Assembly (NCBI GenBank): GCA_001830475.1
Contig: MIAC01000264.1
Coordinates: 6,285-25,725, forward strand
Origin: Rhodospirillales bacterium RIFCSPLOWO2_12_FULL_67_15
GTDB taxonomy: Bacteria; Pseudomonadota; Alphaproteobacteria; Rhodospirillales; 2-12-FULL-67-15
DNA: 19,441 nt
Reading direction: 5' to 3'
Below are positions 6,632-15,571 of the stretch, piece by piece (position 1 is the stretch's first letter; each line of letters starts with the position of its first letter). The notes below the pieces were generated by a model. The model was not told where the DNA came from. It ran no database searches and saw only the letters and a list, made by a program, of their open reading frames with translations. A program made the position numbers and the translations under genes.

Positions 6632-7333
6632 ATGCCCCGCCGCAAACGCGGCCCCACCGTTCTGATCACCGGCGCGAGCCGGGGGCTCGGCCTCGAATTC
6701 GCCCGCCAATACGCGGCCGAGGGATGGCGGGTGATCGCCACATGCCGTCAACCCAAGGCGGCCAAGGCGTTGGCGGCGATCAAAGGCGACGTGCGAATCC
6801 GGGCCCTCGACGTGACCGATCCGGCCCAGGTGCGATCGCTCGCCCGCGCCCTCAAAAGCGAAGCCATCGGCCTGCTCATCAGCAATGCCGGCATCTACGG
6901 CCCGCGCAAGGAAACCTTCGGACAAGTGAATACCGAGGCCTGGCATCAGGTCTTCCGTACCAACGTCATGGGGCCAATGATGATCGCCGAGGCGCTCGCC
7001 GACCACGTCGCCCGCAGCGAACGCAAAACCATCGTCGCGCTCACCAGCATGATGGGCAGCATCGCCGAAAATCAATCCGGCGGGAGCTATATCTACCGCT
7101 CGAGCAAGGCGGCGCTTAACATGGTGATGAAGGGGCTTTCGCTTTCTCTAAAGTCGCGCAAAATCACCGTCGCGATGCTGCACCCCGGCTGGGTTCGCAC
7201 CGACATGGGCGGGGCGAGCGCGCATCTCGGCGTCGAAGAGAGCGTGACGTCCATGCGCCGCGTGATCGGCGGGCTCAAGCCCTCCGATAGCGGCCGGTTC
7301 TTCAACTATGACGGCCGCGAAATTCCATGGTGA
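6632..7333 (+). CDS. Short-chain dehydrogenase/reductase (SDR)
   Basis: A 233-residue classical SDR. The nucleotide-binding glycine motif TGASRGLG is at 13-20, NAG at 85-87, and Asn111, Ser139, Tyr155 and Lys159 (YRSSK) give the catalytic tetrad. HPGWVRTDMGG (184-194) and the overall length resemble carbonyl reductase/CsgA-like SDRs. Substrate is unknown. It lies mid-operon, 17 nt after the thiolase and 4 nt before the next start. SDRs are not a standard step of leucine degradation, so it may act on a side product or another acyl or keto compound. AGAAGG lies upstream of the ATG. Family call is secure, function is not. Confidence 0.88.
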   Translation: MPRRKRGPTVLITGASRGLGLEFARQYAAEGWRVIATCRQPKAAKALAAIKGDVRIRALDVTDPAQVRSLARALKSEAIGLLISNAGIYGPRKETFGQVNTEAWHQVFRTNVMGPMMIAEALADHVARSERKTIVALTSMMGSIAENQSGGSYIYRSSKAALNMVMKGLSLSLKSRKITVAMLHPGWVRTDMGGASAHLGVEESVTSMRRVIGGLKPSDSGRFFNYDGREIPW

Positions 7334-7337
7334 GCCG

Positions 7338-7955
7338 ATGGGCAAAGGCGGTCAAAACACGATCATCGAATTCTATTTCGATTTCTCCTCGCCTTATGGC
7401 TACTTCGCCTCGACGCGGGTGGACGATCTCGCCGCCGATTTCGGCCGGACGGCGGTTTGGAAGCCGATCCTGCTCGGCGTCGTGCTCAAGGAAACCGACA
7501 TGCGGCCGCTCGCCGACATTCCGATCAAGGGCGACTATGCGAAGCACGACTGGGAGCGGATGGGACGGATGATGAATATTCCCTATCGGCTGCCATCGAA
7601 ATTTCCCGTCGCGACCCAGGCGGCGGCACGGGCGTTCTATTGGCTCGACGATCGCGATTCGGAATTGGCGCGGCTGTTCGCCAAATCCGCCCTTCACGCG
7701 TACTTCGCCGAAAACGTTGACATCTCGCTCCCGGCCGCGGTGGTGGACATCGCCGCCGCGTTGCACGTCGATCGCGACGAGCTTTCCCAAGCGTTGCAAA
7801 GCCCGGCGATCAAGGAACGGCTGCGGACGGAGACCATGAACGCCATCGGCAAAGGCGTGTTCGGATCGCCCTTCTTCTTCGTGAACGGCGAGCCCTTCTG
7901 GGGCTCCGATCGGATGTGGATGGTCAAGAAGTGGATGCAGGGAGAGAATTGGTAG
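7338..7955 (+). CDS. DsbA-family / 2-hydroxychromene-2-carboxylate isomerase-like protein
   Basis: A 205-residue thioredoxin-fold protein of the HCCA isomerase (kappa-GST-like) group. The N-terminal FYFDFSSPYGYFAS carries the Ser-Pro-Tyr site (S17/S18) where DsbA has Cys. The C-terminal GVFGSPFFFVNGEPFWGSDR (173-192) is the family hallmark with the cis-Pro. Known members isomerise 2-hydroxychromene-2-carboxylate with glutathione in naphthalene catabolism, but many homologues have other, unknown tasks, and no aromatic pathway is visible here. The ATG at 7338, four bases after the SDR stop, is preferred to an upstream start at 7308 that would overlap the SDR gene. There is no signal peptide, so it should be cytoplasmic. 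It is part of the liu operon. Confidence 0.85.
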   Translation: MGKGGQNTIIEFYFDFSSPYGYFASTRVDDLAADFGRTAVWKPILLGVVLKETDMRPLADIPIKGDYAKHDWERMGRMMNIPYRLPSKFPVATQAAARAFYWLDDRDSELARLFAKSALHAYFAENVDISLPAAVVDIAAALHVDRDELSQALQSPAIKERLRTETMNAIGKGVFGSPFFFVNGEPFWGSDRMWMVKKWMQGENW

Positions 7956-7965
7956 GAGAACCGCG

Positions 7966-8394
7966 ATGAAAATGAAAAAGAGCTACAAGGCGCTGGTCGA
8001 CGAAGCGACGGCGAAAATCCGCACGCTGACGACGGAGGAGGCGAGCAAGATTTACGGCGATCCCAACATCGTATTCGTGGACCTGCGCGATGTGCGCGAG
8101 CTGGAGCGTGAAGGCATGATTCCCGGCGCCTTTCATGCCCCGCGCGGCATGCTCGAATTCTGGGTCGATCCGGAAAGTCCTTATCACAAGGACATCTTCG
8201 CGTCGGGCAAGGAGTTCGTCTTCTACTGCCAATCCGGCTGGCGCTCCGCGCTCGCGGCCGCCGCGGTCCAGGAGATGGGCTTGAGTCCCGTCTGCCACCT
8301 CGGCGAGGGATTCCGTGCCTGGAAGGACAAGGGCGGCGCGGTGGGCGAACGGCCTCACCATCACAGCCCCAAACCGACCGAAGCCAAGACCTGA
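7966..8394 (+). CDS. Rhodanese-like sulfurtransferase
   Basis: A 142-residue single-domain rhodanese. VFVDLRDVRELEREGMIPGA (37-56) is the CDC25/rhodanese entry motif, and the catalytic loop CQSGWR (Cys88-Arg93) lies in FVFYCQSGWRSALAA. The six-residue loop fits sulfur-substrate rhodaneses rather than phosphatases. It presumably carries a persulfide on Cys88; donor and acceptor are unknown. The tail from about 128 is His/Pro/Lys-rich (PHHHSPKP) and probably disordered. A good SD (GGAGA, about 6 nt before ATG) is present, 10 nt after the previous gene. Rhodaneses occur in some liu-type operons, but a pathway role is not established. Confidence 0.9.
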   Translation: MKMKKSYKALVDEATAKIRTLTTEEASKIYGDPNIVFVDLRDVRELEREGMIPGAFHAPRGMLEFWVDPESPYHKDIFASGKEFVFYCQSGWRSALAAAAVQEMGLSPVCHLGEGFRAWKDKGGAVGERPHHHSPKPTEAKT

Positions 8395-8409
8395 AGAACC
8401 GGCGCGTTC

Positions 8410-10017
8410 ATGTCCGCGTTGCCCACCACGCTCGATCCGGATTCCGCCGAATTCCGGGCCAATGCCGCGGCCCTGCGGGCCTCAGTCGAGGACCTGCGCG
8501 CGACGGTGGCGACAATCCGCGCCGGGGGCGAAGCGGCGGCACGCGAAAAGCACGTCAAGCGCGGCAAGCTCCCGGTGCGCGAGCGCATCCGGCTGTTGCT
8601 CGATTCCGGCGCGCCGTTCCTCGAATTCTCGCAGCTCGCCGGGCTCGGCCTCTATGACGATCCCGTGCCCGCCGGCGGCATCGTCACCGGCATCGGCCGT
8701 ATTTCGGGGCGGGAGTGCGTGATCGTCGCCAACGATGCGACCGTCAAGGGCGGGACGTATTATCCGATCACGGTCAAAAAGCATTTGCGCGCGCAAGAGA
8801 TTGCCGGCCAGAACCGGCTGCCATGCGTGTATCTGGTCGATTCCGGCGGCGCGCACTTGCCGAGCCAGGACGAGGTTTTTCCCGACCGCGATCATTTCGG
8901 GCGCATCTTCTACAACCAGGCGACTCTGTCGGCGGCCGGGATTCCGCAAATCGCGGTGGTGATGGGCTCGTGCACCGCGGGCGGGGCCTACGTACCCGCC
9001 ATGTCGGATGAAACGGTCATCGTCAGGGGGCAGGGGACCATTTTTCTTGGCGGGCCGCCCTTGGTGAAGGCAGCGACCGGTGAGGACGTCAGCGCCGAGG
9101 ACCTCGGCGGGGCCGAGGTTCACGTCCGCACCTCCGGCGTCGCCGATCATCTCGCCGCCGACGATACCCACGCGCTCGCCATTGCCAGGCGCATCGTCGC
9201 CAACCTGAACCGCCCCAAGCGGATCGAGCTGGAGACGTCCGAACCGCGCGACCCCCTCTATCCGGCCGAGGACCTTTACGGCGCGGTTCCGGCCGACCTG
9301 CGCAAACATTTTGAGGTCCGCGAGGTCATCGCCCGGATCGTGGACGGCTCGGAGCTGGACGAATTCAAGGCTCTCTATGGCGCGACTCTGGTTTGCGGCT
9401 TCGCCCGCATCTTCGGCTATCCGGTCGGGATCGTCGCCAACAACGGAATCCTTTTTTCGGAATCGGCCCTCAAGGGGGCGCATTTCGTCGAGCTCTGCGC
9501 GCAGCGCCGCATCCCGCTCGTCTTTCTTCAGAACATCGCCGGTTTCATGGTCGGGCGGAAGTACGAATCCGGCGGTATCGCCAAGGATGGCGCCAAGATG
9601 GTGATGGCGGTCGCCTGCGCCCAGGTGCCGAAATTCACCGTTGTCATCGGCGGAAGCTTCGGCGCCGGCAACTACTCCATGTGCGGACGGGCCTACGCGC
9701 CGCGATTCTTGTGGATGTGGCCGAACGCACGCATTTCCGTCATGGGGGGCGAACAGGCGGCGGCGGTTCTCGCGACCGTTCGGCGCGAGGCGATGGCCGT
9801 GCGCGGCGAGGATTGGCCGGCGGCGGCCGAGGAAGCTTTCCGGGCTCCCATCCGCGAACAGTACGAGCGCCAGGGGCATCCCTATTACGCCAGCGCGCGC
9901 CTCTGGGACGACGGGATCATCGATCCCGTCGAAACGCGCATGACGCTCGGCCTTGGAATTTCCGCCGCGCTCAACGCGCCGATCGAGAAAACCGCGTTCG
10001 GCGTTTTCCGGATGTGA
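8410..10017 (+). CDS. liuB: Methylcrotonyl-CoA carboxylase, beta (carboxyltransferase) subunit
   Basis: A 535-residue carboxyltransferase. It moves CO2 from biotin on LiuD to 3-methylcrotonyl-CoA, giving 3-methylglutaconyl-CoA. The N-half has [18 protein letters not shown] (143-160) and [16 protein letters not shown] (186 onward). The C-half has [16 protein letters not shown], then [20 protein letters not shown] and [13 protein letters not shown], where the Gly-rich segments form the two oxyanion holes. Full length matches MCC-beta rather than the shorter propionyl-CoA or acetyl-CoA homologues, and the neighbouring liuC, liuD and liuE support this. It begins 15 nt after the rhodanese and is followed by liuC after 17 nt. 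A geranyl-CoA carboxylase is less likely given the complete leucine set. Confidence 0.95.
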   Translation: MSALPTTLDPDSAEFRANAAALRASVEDLRATVATIRAGGEAAAREKHVKRGKLPVRERIRLLLDSGAPFLEFSQLAGLGLYDDPVPAGGIVTGIGRISGRECVIVANDATVKGGTYYPITVKKHLRAQEIAGQNRLPCVYLVDSGGAHLPSQDEVFPDRDHFGRIFYNQATLSAAGIPQIAVVMGSCTAGGAYVPAMSDETVIVRGQGTIFLGGPPLVKAATGEDVSAEDLGGAEVHVRTSGVADHLAADDTHALAIARRIVANLNRPKRIELETSEPRDPLYPAEDLYGAVPADLRKHFEVREVIARIVDGSELDEFKALYGATLVCGFARIFGYPVGIVANNGILFSESALKGAHFVELCAQRRIPLVFLQNIAGFMVGRKYESGGIAKDGAKMVMAVACAQVPKFTVVIGGSFGAGNYSMCGRAYAPRFLWMWPNARISVMGGEQAAAVLATVRREAMAVRGEDWPAAAEEAFRAPIREQYERQGHPYYASARLWDDGIIDPVETRMTLGLGISAALNAPIEKTAFGVFRM

Positions 10018-10034
10018 GGCTCGAGGATCCGACC

Positions 10035-10826
10035 ATGACCTCTGCGCCCCTCGCCATCACGACGGATTCCCGGGGCGTGGCCACCGTCACCCTCGACCGC
10101 GCCGAAAAGCACAATGCCTTCGACGATTCCTTGATCGCGGCGCTGGCGGATACCTTTCGCCGTCTCGGCGCGGACGAGGGCGTGCGCGCGATGGTGCTGG
10201 CCGCCAACGGCAAAAGCTTTTCCGCCGGGGCCGACGTCGCGTGGATGAAACGCATGGCGGCCGCGGCGGAGGCCGAAAACGTCCGCGACGCCCGCGCGCT
10301 CGCCGAAATGCTCCGCCTTCTCAACGAAATGCCCAAGCCGACAGTGGCTTTGGTGCAGGGCGCGGCGCTCGGCGGCGGCGTCGGGCTGGTGGCGTGCTGC
10401 GATGTCGCGCTCGCGGCCGATCAGGCGACGTTCGCGCTCACTGAAGTTCGCCTTGGGCTGATCCCGGCGACCATCGGCCCTTACGTGGTCGCGGCCATCG
10501 GAGCGCGGGCGGCGCGGCGTTATTTTCTGACTGGAGAACGCTTCGGGGCCGAAGACGCACGCGCGCTCGGCCTGGTCCACGAGGTCGTTTCGGCCGCCGA
10601 TCTGCCGGCGGCGGGCGAGCGGCTCATATCGACGGTACTCGCCGGCGGGCCGAAGGCGGTCGCCGAAGCCAAGGCGCTGGTGCGCGCCGTCGCCGACCAG
10701 CCCATTACCGAAACTTTGATCGAGGATACGGCTCGCCGCATCGCCCGCATTCGCGCCGGCGTCGAGGCGCGCGAGGGGCTCGACGCGTTTCTCGCCAAAC
10801 GCAAGCCTTCCTGGATGCGTGAATAA
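10035..10826 (+). CDS. liuC: Methylglutaconyl-CoA hydratase (enoyl-CoA hydratase family)
   Basis: A 263-residue crotonase-fold protein that hydrates 3-methylglutaconyl-CoA to HMG-CoA. The oxyanion-hole motif SAGAD is at 63-67 and GAALGGGVGLVACCD at 109-123, followed by ALTEVRLGLIPATIGPYV with catalytic-type Glu137. The first catalytic Glu of generic enoyl-CoA hydratases is replaced by Gly in GGGVGL. That fits the bacterial LiuC group as I know it, so I do not read it as loss of function. The ATG at 10035 has GAGG 8 nt upstream; the frame is open far upstream into liuB, but that extension overlaps a real gene. It ends 3 nt before liuD. Confidence 0.93.
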   Translation: MTSAPLAITTDSRGVATVTLDRAEKHNAFDDSLIAALADTFRRLGADEGVRAMVLAANGKSFSAGADVAWMKRMAAAAEAENVRDARALAEMLRLLNEMPKPTVALVQGAALGGGVGLVACCDVALAADQATFALTEVRLGLIPATIGPYVVAAIGARAARRYFLTGERFGAEDARALGLVHEVVSAADLPAAGERLISTVLAGGPKAVAEAKALVRAVADQPITETLIEDTARRIARIRAGVEAREGLDAFLAKRKPSWMRE

Positions 10827-10829
10827 TCT

Positions 10830-12848
10830 GTGTTTGCCAAAGTCCTGATCGCCAATCGCGGCGAGATCGCGTGTCGCATCATCCGCACGGCGCGCAGGCT
10901 CGGCATCGGGACAGTTGCGGTTTATTCCGATGCCGACCGCAAGGCGCTGCACGTCCGCCGCGCCGACGAAGCGTGCCGGATCGGTCCGGCCGAGGCGAAG
11001 GCCAGCTATCTCGATATCGAATCAATCCTGGCCGCGGCCAAGGAGACACGCGCCGACGCGGTCCATCCCGGCTACGGGTTTCTGGCGGAAAACGCCGCGT
11101 TCGCCGAGGCTGCGGCCCGCGCCGGGCTCGTCTTCGTCGGCCCGGGGCCGCAGGCGATCCGCGACCTGGGCTCGAAGTCCCGCGCCAAGGCGATCATGGA
11201 AAAGGCGGGGGTTCCGACCGTGCCCGGCTATCACGGGATGGCACAAGATGACGCGACGTTCGCGAGCGAAGCGAAGCGGATCGGATTCCCGGTGCTGGTG
11301 AAGGCCACAGCCGGCGGCGGCGGAAGGGGAATGCGGGTTGTCGCCGCGCCGGCCGAGCTCGCCCAAGCTCTGGCGTCGGCGCGGCGCGAGGCCGAGGCCG
11401 CCTTCGCCGATCCGACGCTCCTGCTCGAAAAATATCTGTCGCGCCCGCGGCACGTGGAGGTCCAGGTCTTCGCCGACGCGTTCGGAAACCTCGTTCATCT
11501 GTTCGAGCGCGATTGCTCGCTTCAGCGCCGGCATCAAAAAATCGTCGAGGAGGCGCCCGCGCCCGGTCTCTCGCCGCAATTGAGACGGCGTTTGGGCGAG
11601 ACGGCGGTCGCCGGGTGCCGCGCCGTCGGCTACCGGAACGCCGGCACGGTCGAATTCCTGCTCGACGAAGACGGTTCTTTCTATTTCATGGAAATGAACA
11701 CCCGCCTTCAGGTCGAGCACCCGGTGACGGAGATGATAACCGGCCAGGATTTGGTCGAATGGCAGTTCCGCGTCGCCGCGGGCGAGAGGCTCCCGCTCGA
11801 CCAAAGCGACCTCGCGATCAAGGGGCACGCCATCGAGGCGCGGCTTTACGCCGAGGATCCCGCGCGTGACGATCTGCCCCAGGCGGGTCGGCTCGTCCGC
11901 CTCGTGATGCCCACTGAAGGAAAGGACGTGCGGGTCGAATCCGGTGTTTCCGAAGGCGACGAGATCGGCGTCCATTACGACCCCATGATCGCCAAGATCG
12001 CGGTTTGGGGCGAAGACCGCCTCGGCGCGATTCATCGGCTCCAAGAATCGCTCGAAGCCGTGCGCATCGGCGGCGTCGTGACCAACCGGGATTTGCTCGC
12101 CGCCATCGCCCGGCACCCTGCCTTCGTCGCGGGCAAGGTGGATACCGGATTTATCGCGCGCCATCGCGCGGCGCTGGTCCCGGCGCCGTCCCGCGCACCC
12201 GATCCGGTCCTCGCGCTCGCCTGTCTCGCCGTTCTCCTCGACCGGGCGGACTCCCGCCGAGACGAAGCTCGCCGCGCCGCCGATCGCCATTCGCCTTGGC
12301 ATCGCACCGACGGCTGGCGTCTCAACGGCGTCGGCGCGCAAACGATTCGTCTCAGGGACGACCTGGGCGAGCTTTCGGTCACGGTCCGTTTTCAGGGCGG
12401 CGGATATGTTCTCGATCTGCCGCAAGGCCCGGTCCGGGTCGCGGGCGGACGCACTCCGGCGGGCGAGATATCCGCCGACATCGACGGAAATCAAGTTACG
12501 GCGTTCGCGTTGCATGACGGCGGCGAAATAGCAGTTTTTGGCCTGGGTCCGACTTGGCGTTTCCGGCTTGCCGATCCCTTTCTGGCGGCTGCGACCGAGG
12601 ACGCGCCCGCCGGCTCGCTGATCGCGCCGATGCCGGGAAAGATCGCTGCGGTGAACGCCGGGGCGGGGGATACCGTGCGCCGGGGCCAAGTGCTGGTGGT
12701 GCTGGAGGCGATGAAGATGGAACATGCTCTCGCCGCGTCCGCCGATGGCCGGATCGAGGCCATCCACGTTCGTCGAGGCGCGCAGGTCGCCGAGGGCGAT
12801 CTTCTGGTATCCTTCGCCTCCGACGGCAAAGAGAGCTCCGAAGGATAG
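10830..12848 (+). CDS. liuD: Methylcrotonyl-CoA carboxylase, alpha (biotin) subunit
   Basis: A 672-residue biotin-dependent subunit. The biotin carboxylase domain (about 1-445) opens with [14 protein letters not shown] and has the ATP-grasp loop [12 protein letters not shown] (157-168) and [13 protein letters not shown] (289-301). A BT linker domain spans about 450-590. The BCCP domain (about 598-665) carries EAMKME with the biotinylated Lys629. It carboxylates its own biotin using ATP and bicarbonate, and LiuB then transfers the group. The GTG start at 10830 lies 3 nt after the liuC stop with no strong SD, so translation is probably coupled to liuC. The stop lies 2 nt before the liuE ATG. 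Position between liuC and liuE separates it from propionyl-CoA carboxylase alpha. Confidence 0.95.
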   Translation: MFAKVLIANRGEIACRIIRTARRLGIGTVAVYSDADRKALHVRRADEACRIGPAEAKASYLDIESILAAAKETRADAVHPGYGFLAENAAFAEAAARAGLVFVGPGPQAIRDLGSKSRAKAIMEKAGVPTVPGYHGMAQDDATFASEAKRIGFPVLVKATAGGGGRGMRVVAAPAELAQALASARREAEAAFADPTLLLEKYLSRPRHVEVQVFADAFGNLVHLFERDCSLQRRHQKIVEEAPAPGLSPQLRRRLGETAVAGCRAVGYRNAGTVEFLLDEDGSFYFMEMNTRLQVEHPVTEMITGQDLVEWQFRVAAGERLPLDQSDLAIKGHAIEARLYAEDPARDDLPQAGRLVRLVMPTEGKDVRVESGVSEGDEIGVHYDPMIAKIAVWGEDRLGAIHRLQESLEAVRIGGVVTNRDLLAAIARHPAFVAGKVDTGFIARHRAALVPAPSRAPDPVLALACLAVLLDRADSRRDEARRAADRHSPWHRTDGWRLNGVGAQTIRLRDDLGELSVTVRFQGGGYVLDLPQGPVRVAGGRTPAGEISADIDGNQVTAFALHDGGEIAVFGLGPTWRFRLADPFLAAATEDAPAGSLIAPMPGKIAAVNAGAGDTVRRGQVLVVLEAMKMEHALAASADGRIEAIHVRRGAQVAEGDLLVSFASDGKESSEG

Positions 12849-12850
12849 CC

Positions 12851-13768
12851 ATGCGCCTTCCCGCTCAAGTCAAAATGGTCGAAGTCGGCCCGCGCGACGG
12901 GCTGCAAAACGAGCCCAAGCCGGTGGCGGCAGACGTGCGGATCGAATTGATCGAACGGCTCGCCGACGCGGGACTGACGGCGATCGAGGCCGGAAGCTTC
13001 GTCTCGGCCAAGTGGGTTCCGCAGATGGCGGGCACCGACAAGGTCCTCGCCGGGCTCCGGCCCCGGCCGGGCGTGAGCTATTCCGTGCTGACCCCGAACA
13101 TGAGGGGGCTCGAAGGCGCGCTCGCCGCCGGGGCTTCGGAAGTCGCGGTCTTCGCCGCGGCTTCGGAAACGTTTTCGAGACGCAACATCAATTGCTCGAT
13201 CGAGGAAAGCCTCAGCCGCTTCGCCGAGGTCGCTCGGGCGGCCCGGGCGAAAAACGTGCGCGTGCGCGGTTATGTCAGTTGCGTGCTCGGCTGCCCCTAT
13301 GAAGGCGAAGTCGCGGCGGAAGCGGTCGCGCGCGTCGCCGGCAGTCTTCTCGAGATGGGCTGCTACGAAATCTCGCTCGGCGACACCATCGGCGTCGGCA
13401 CGCCGGCGAAAGCCCAGGCGATGATCGACAAGGTGGCGGCGAGCGTACCGATCGAACGGCTCGCCGTCCATTTTCACGATACCTACGGCCAGGCGCTCGC
13501 CAACGTGCTGGCGGCGATGACGAAGGGCGTGGCCAGCGTGGATTCGGCGGTCGCCGGTCTCGGCGGCTGTCCCTACGCCGCCGGAGCGTCCGGCAACGTC
13601 GCCTCCGAGGACGTGCTCTATATGCTCGACGGGCTCAGGATTCGGACCGGCGTGGATTTACACAAGCTCGCCGAGGCCGGGCGGTTCATTTCCGAGGCGC
13701 TCGGCCGCGAGCCGGCTTCCAAGGTCGCCCGTGTGTTGGCGGCAAAAAGGAGAAAGAACGCGCCGTGA
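12851..13768 (+). CDS. liuE: Hydroxymethylglutaryl-CoA lyase
   Basis: A 305-residue TIM-barrel lyase of the DRE-TIM family that splits HMG-CoA into acetoacetate and acetyl-CoA. Visible site residues are R14-D15 in [18 protein letters not shown] with metal ligands His207 and His209, and the mobile catalytic Cys240 in [19 protein letters not shown], with Asn249 as further ligand. The length equals that of bacterial enzymes. The ATG at 12851 is chosen because AAGGA inside the end of liuD sits 5 nt before it and the family N-terminus starts here. The frame is open far upstream, but that is liuD in another frame. The stop overlaps the next start by 4 nt (GTGA). Confidence 0.95.
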   Translation: MRLPAQVKMVEVGPRDGLQNEPKPVAADVRIELIERLADAGLTAIEAGSFVSAKWVPQMAGTDKVLAGLRPRPGVSYSVLTPNMRGLEGALAAGASEVAVFAAASETFSRRNINCSIEESLSRFAEVARAARAKNVRVRGYVSCVLGCPYEGEVAAEAVARVAGSLLEMGCYEISLGDTIGVGTPAKAQAMIDKVAASVPIERLAVHFHDTYGQALANVLAAMTKGVASVDSAVAGLGGCPYAAGASGNVASEDVLYMLDGLRIRTGVDLHKLAEAGRFISEALGREPASKVARVLAAKRRKNAP

Positions 13769-14205
13769 CCGTCCATCTCGTCAAGCTCGCGGTCGGAATC
13801 GAGGATGTCGAGCATCTCGCGCGGGTGCAGAAGGCGAGACTCGAGGCGGCGGTGCGCGCCGGTAAGGGGGCAAGCCTCCGCCACGTCACCCGGCACCGCC
13901 CCAAGCGGGCCGACGAAATCGCCGCCGGCGGGTCCCTCTACTGGGTGATCGGCGGCGCGATCGCGGCGCGCCAACGTGTCCTTGGGTTCGAAGAGGCGGC
14001 GAAAACCGACGGCACGCCGGCTTACGCGATCCTGCTCGACCCCATGCTGTTTCGCACCGCCGCCCGCCCCTTCCGCCCTTTCCAGGGCTGGCGCTATTTG
14101 CCGCCCGAAAGAATTCCCCCGGACATGGGCACGGTGGATGCCGCCAGCGTGGCGGCGCTCCCGACCGATCTCAGGCGGGAATTGAAGGCTTTGGGTCTCA
14201 TATAA
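13765..14205 (+). CDS. DUF1489 family protein
   Basis: A 146-residue protein of the alphaproteobacterial DUF1489 family, recognised from the start [16 protein letters not shown], the central [17 protein letters not shown], and the end [18 protein letters not shown]. The function is unknown and I do not propose one. It has no signal peptide or membrane segment and is rich in Arg and Ala. The GTG start overlaps the liuE stop (GTGA) and has AAGGAG about 12 nt upstream, so it is translated as the last gene of the liu operon. Confidence 0.85.
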   Translation: MTVHLVKLAVGIEDVEHLARVQKARLEAAVRAGKGASLRHVTRHRPKRADEIAAGGSLYWVIGGAIAARQRVLGFEEAAKTDGTPAYAILLDPMLFRTAARPFRPFQGWRYLPPERIPPDMGTVDAASVAALPTDLRRELKALGLI

Positions 14206-14470
14206 CGGGCGGTTGAAAACTTGAATCCGCCGCCATTTTTAAGGCTCGAGCAAAGGCGCCGCTCCCCCCGCAATTAGCCCTTGCCCAGGTATTAGTATGG
14301 GAAAAAACCCGAGAATTAGGACTGTTTTAATCTTTATAGCGCGATCATCGAATACTTCTGCGGCTTTCGGTTTGGGCTTGGCGCGATAACGTTTTTGCCC
14401 CAGTATTTACGCAATCTTGAGGGAGAGAGGCCAAAAAGGTAAAAGCCCGGCCTCGTGAGGATGAACAATC
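14206..14470 (+). other. 265-bp intergenic leader between the liu operon and the Hpt gene
   Basis: This AT-richer stretch contains the possible terminator at its left end and a hairpin near its right end: GAGGCC (14427-14432) pairs with GGCCTC (14449-14454) across a 16-nt loop. The hairpin ends just before the likely SD of the Hpt gene (GTGAGG, 14455-14460) and could affect translation. TTTAAT (14326-14331) resembles a -10 box, but no good -35 stands at the right distance, so no promoter is assigned. No open frame or tRNA was seen. Confidence 0.4.
14208..14240 (+). terminator. Possible weak Rho-independent terminator of the liu operon
   Basis: GGCGG (14208-14212) can pair with CCGCC (14227-14231), and a T-run (14236-14240) follows 4 bases later. 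It comes directly after the DUF1489 stop at 14205, where an operon terminator would be expected. The stem is only 5 bp with a 14-nt loop, so this is a tentative call. Confidence 0.3.
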
Positions 14471-14959
14471 ATGGCGAATGAGGAACTGGAAATCATCAAC
14501 CCGCCCAACACCCTCAAATCGAAGGTGAAGATCGGCGGGCCGGGCGCGATCAACCCCGACATGCTCGAAAAGGCGGAGCAGGTGCTCGCCGGTCTCTCCG
14601 ACAGCTATCTCGACTGGGTCCAGGAGGACCTGAAGAATATTTCCGCGGCGTTCGAGGAACTCAAGGCGGGCAAAGGCGATCAGACGAAAATCCTCGGCGA
14701 CATTTTCAGAATTTCTCACGACGTGAAAGGCCAGGGCGGCAGCTTCGGCTATAATCTGATGACGGCCGTCGGCAACGAACTGTGCCGGATGCTCGAAAAG
14801 CTGCCTTCGCCGATCGGCCCGGCGCACGTCGAGGCCATCGGCGTTCACGTCGATTCCATGAAGCTGATCATTGCCCAGAAGATGAAGGGCGACGCGGGCC
14901 AGGCGGGCGCGGCGATCCTGGCCGGCCTGCAGAAGGTTTCCGCCAAGCTGACGACATAG
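14471..14959 (+). CDS. Histidine phosphotransfer (Hpt) domain protein
   Basis: A 162-residue, mostly helical protein. ISHDVKGQGGSFGYNLM contains the HDxKG signature of Hpt domains, with His83 as the predicted phosphate acceptor. It is followed by an amphipathic helix (GNELCRMLEKL) typical of the four-helix bundle. It likely relays phosphate between a hybrid kinase and a response regulator, but neither is in this window. Residues about 1-30 (IINPPNTLKSKVKIGGPGAI) are an extra leader before the bundle. The ATG at 14471 has GAGG upstream at 14457-14460, and a long leader precedes it. It converges with the PadR-like gene 19 bp away. Confidence 0.85.
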   Translation: MANEELEIINPPNTLKSKVKIGGPGAINPDMLEKAEQVLAGLSDSYLDWVQEDLKNISAAFEELKAGKGDQTKILGDIFRISHDVKGQGGSFGYNLMTAVGNELCRMLEKLPSPIGPAHVEAIGVHVDSMKLIIAQKMKGDAGQAGAAILAGLQKVSAKLTT

Positions 14960-14978
14960 GAACTTCGCCCGGCGCCGG

Positions 14979-15518
14979 TCAAGAGCGGCGGCGGAAATCC
15001 CCGAGCCAGGCGATGCGGCGTTCGATCGCCGCGATGTCGTGATCCAGCCACGCGGCGAGCGCTCCCGGATCTCCAGCGTGATGGGCGCGCAAATCCTCGA
15101 GCCGCGCCAGCTCCTTTTCGCAAGATTCCACCAGAAGGTCGAGCTGGACTTGGCGGTCGGCTTCGCCGAGATGGTGAAGAAAACGGAACTTCAGCGCCAC
15201 GATCAGCTTGTTGAGATCGGTCGATGCGGCGCGGATGTTCGCGGTCAGCAGGTTCTTCAGTTCGCTCCGGCCGGCGTCCGTGATCTCGAGCCGGGCGTCG
15301 TCTTCCATGCCGGTGCCCTCGATCGCGCGCACCAGCCCTTCGAGTCGCAACAACTCGATGGATGTTCCCATCAAATCGAGGGAAGGCCCGAGGATGCGGC
15401 TGACGAAGTGACGGATGGCGTTGGCGAGCGCGCTATAGCGCATCGGCTGCGTCGCCAGGGTGCCGAGCGCGCAAAGCCGGATCGCTTCTCTCGGCGTCAG
15501 CGTGTTGTCGGTGAACAT
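14979..15518 (-). CDS. PadR-like winged-helix transcriptional regulator
   Basis: A 179-residue protein. The N-terminal half (about 8-75) reads as a winged helix: LTPREAIRLCALGTLA, then IELLRLEGLVRAIEGTG and ARLEITDAGRSELKNLL, the last being a typical wing and strand with 'ITDAGR'. The C-terminal half (about 90-178) is helical and Leu/Glu/Arg-rich, suited to dimerisation as in PadR proteins. DNA target and ligand are unknown. It lies 53 nt downstream of hemA on the same strand and may be co-transcribed with it. No strong SD is seen before the ATG at 15518. The family call is moderate; a MarR-like fold is the main alternative. Confidence 0.7.
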   Translation of the reverse strand: MFTDNTLTPREAIRLCALGTLATQPMRYSALANAIRHFVSRILGPSLDLMGTSIELLRLEGLVRAIEGTGMEDDARLEITDAGRSELKNLLTANIRAASTDLNKLIVALKFRFLHHLGEADRQVQLDLLVESCEKELARLEDLRAHHAGDPGALAAWLDHDIAAIERRIAWLGDFRRRS

Positions 15519-15571
15519 CCGGCCGAGTCTGGCCTAGGATTTCCCGAGATGCAAACCCGCGGGTAAGCCGC

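Noticed and set aside
8482..9879. 465-codon reverse open frame inside liuB, and a 581-codon one inside liuD (11022-12767)
   Set aside because: Shadows of strongly conserved carboxylase genes; translations show no family features.
9393..10034. Upstream extension of liuC to a 477-residue protein
   Set aside because: The extra region overlaps liuB in another frame and is Arg-rich noise; ATG 10035 has a good SD and fits crotonase length.
12554..12850. Upstream extension of liuE to 404 residues
   Set aside because: The extension overlaps the biotin-carrier end of liuD; the family N-terminus and SD point to 12851.
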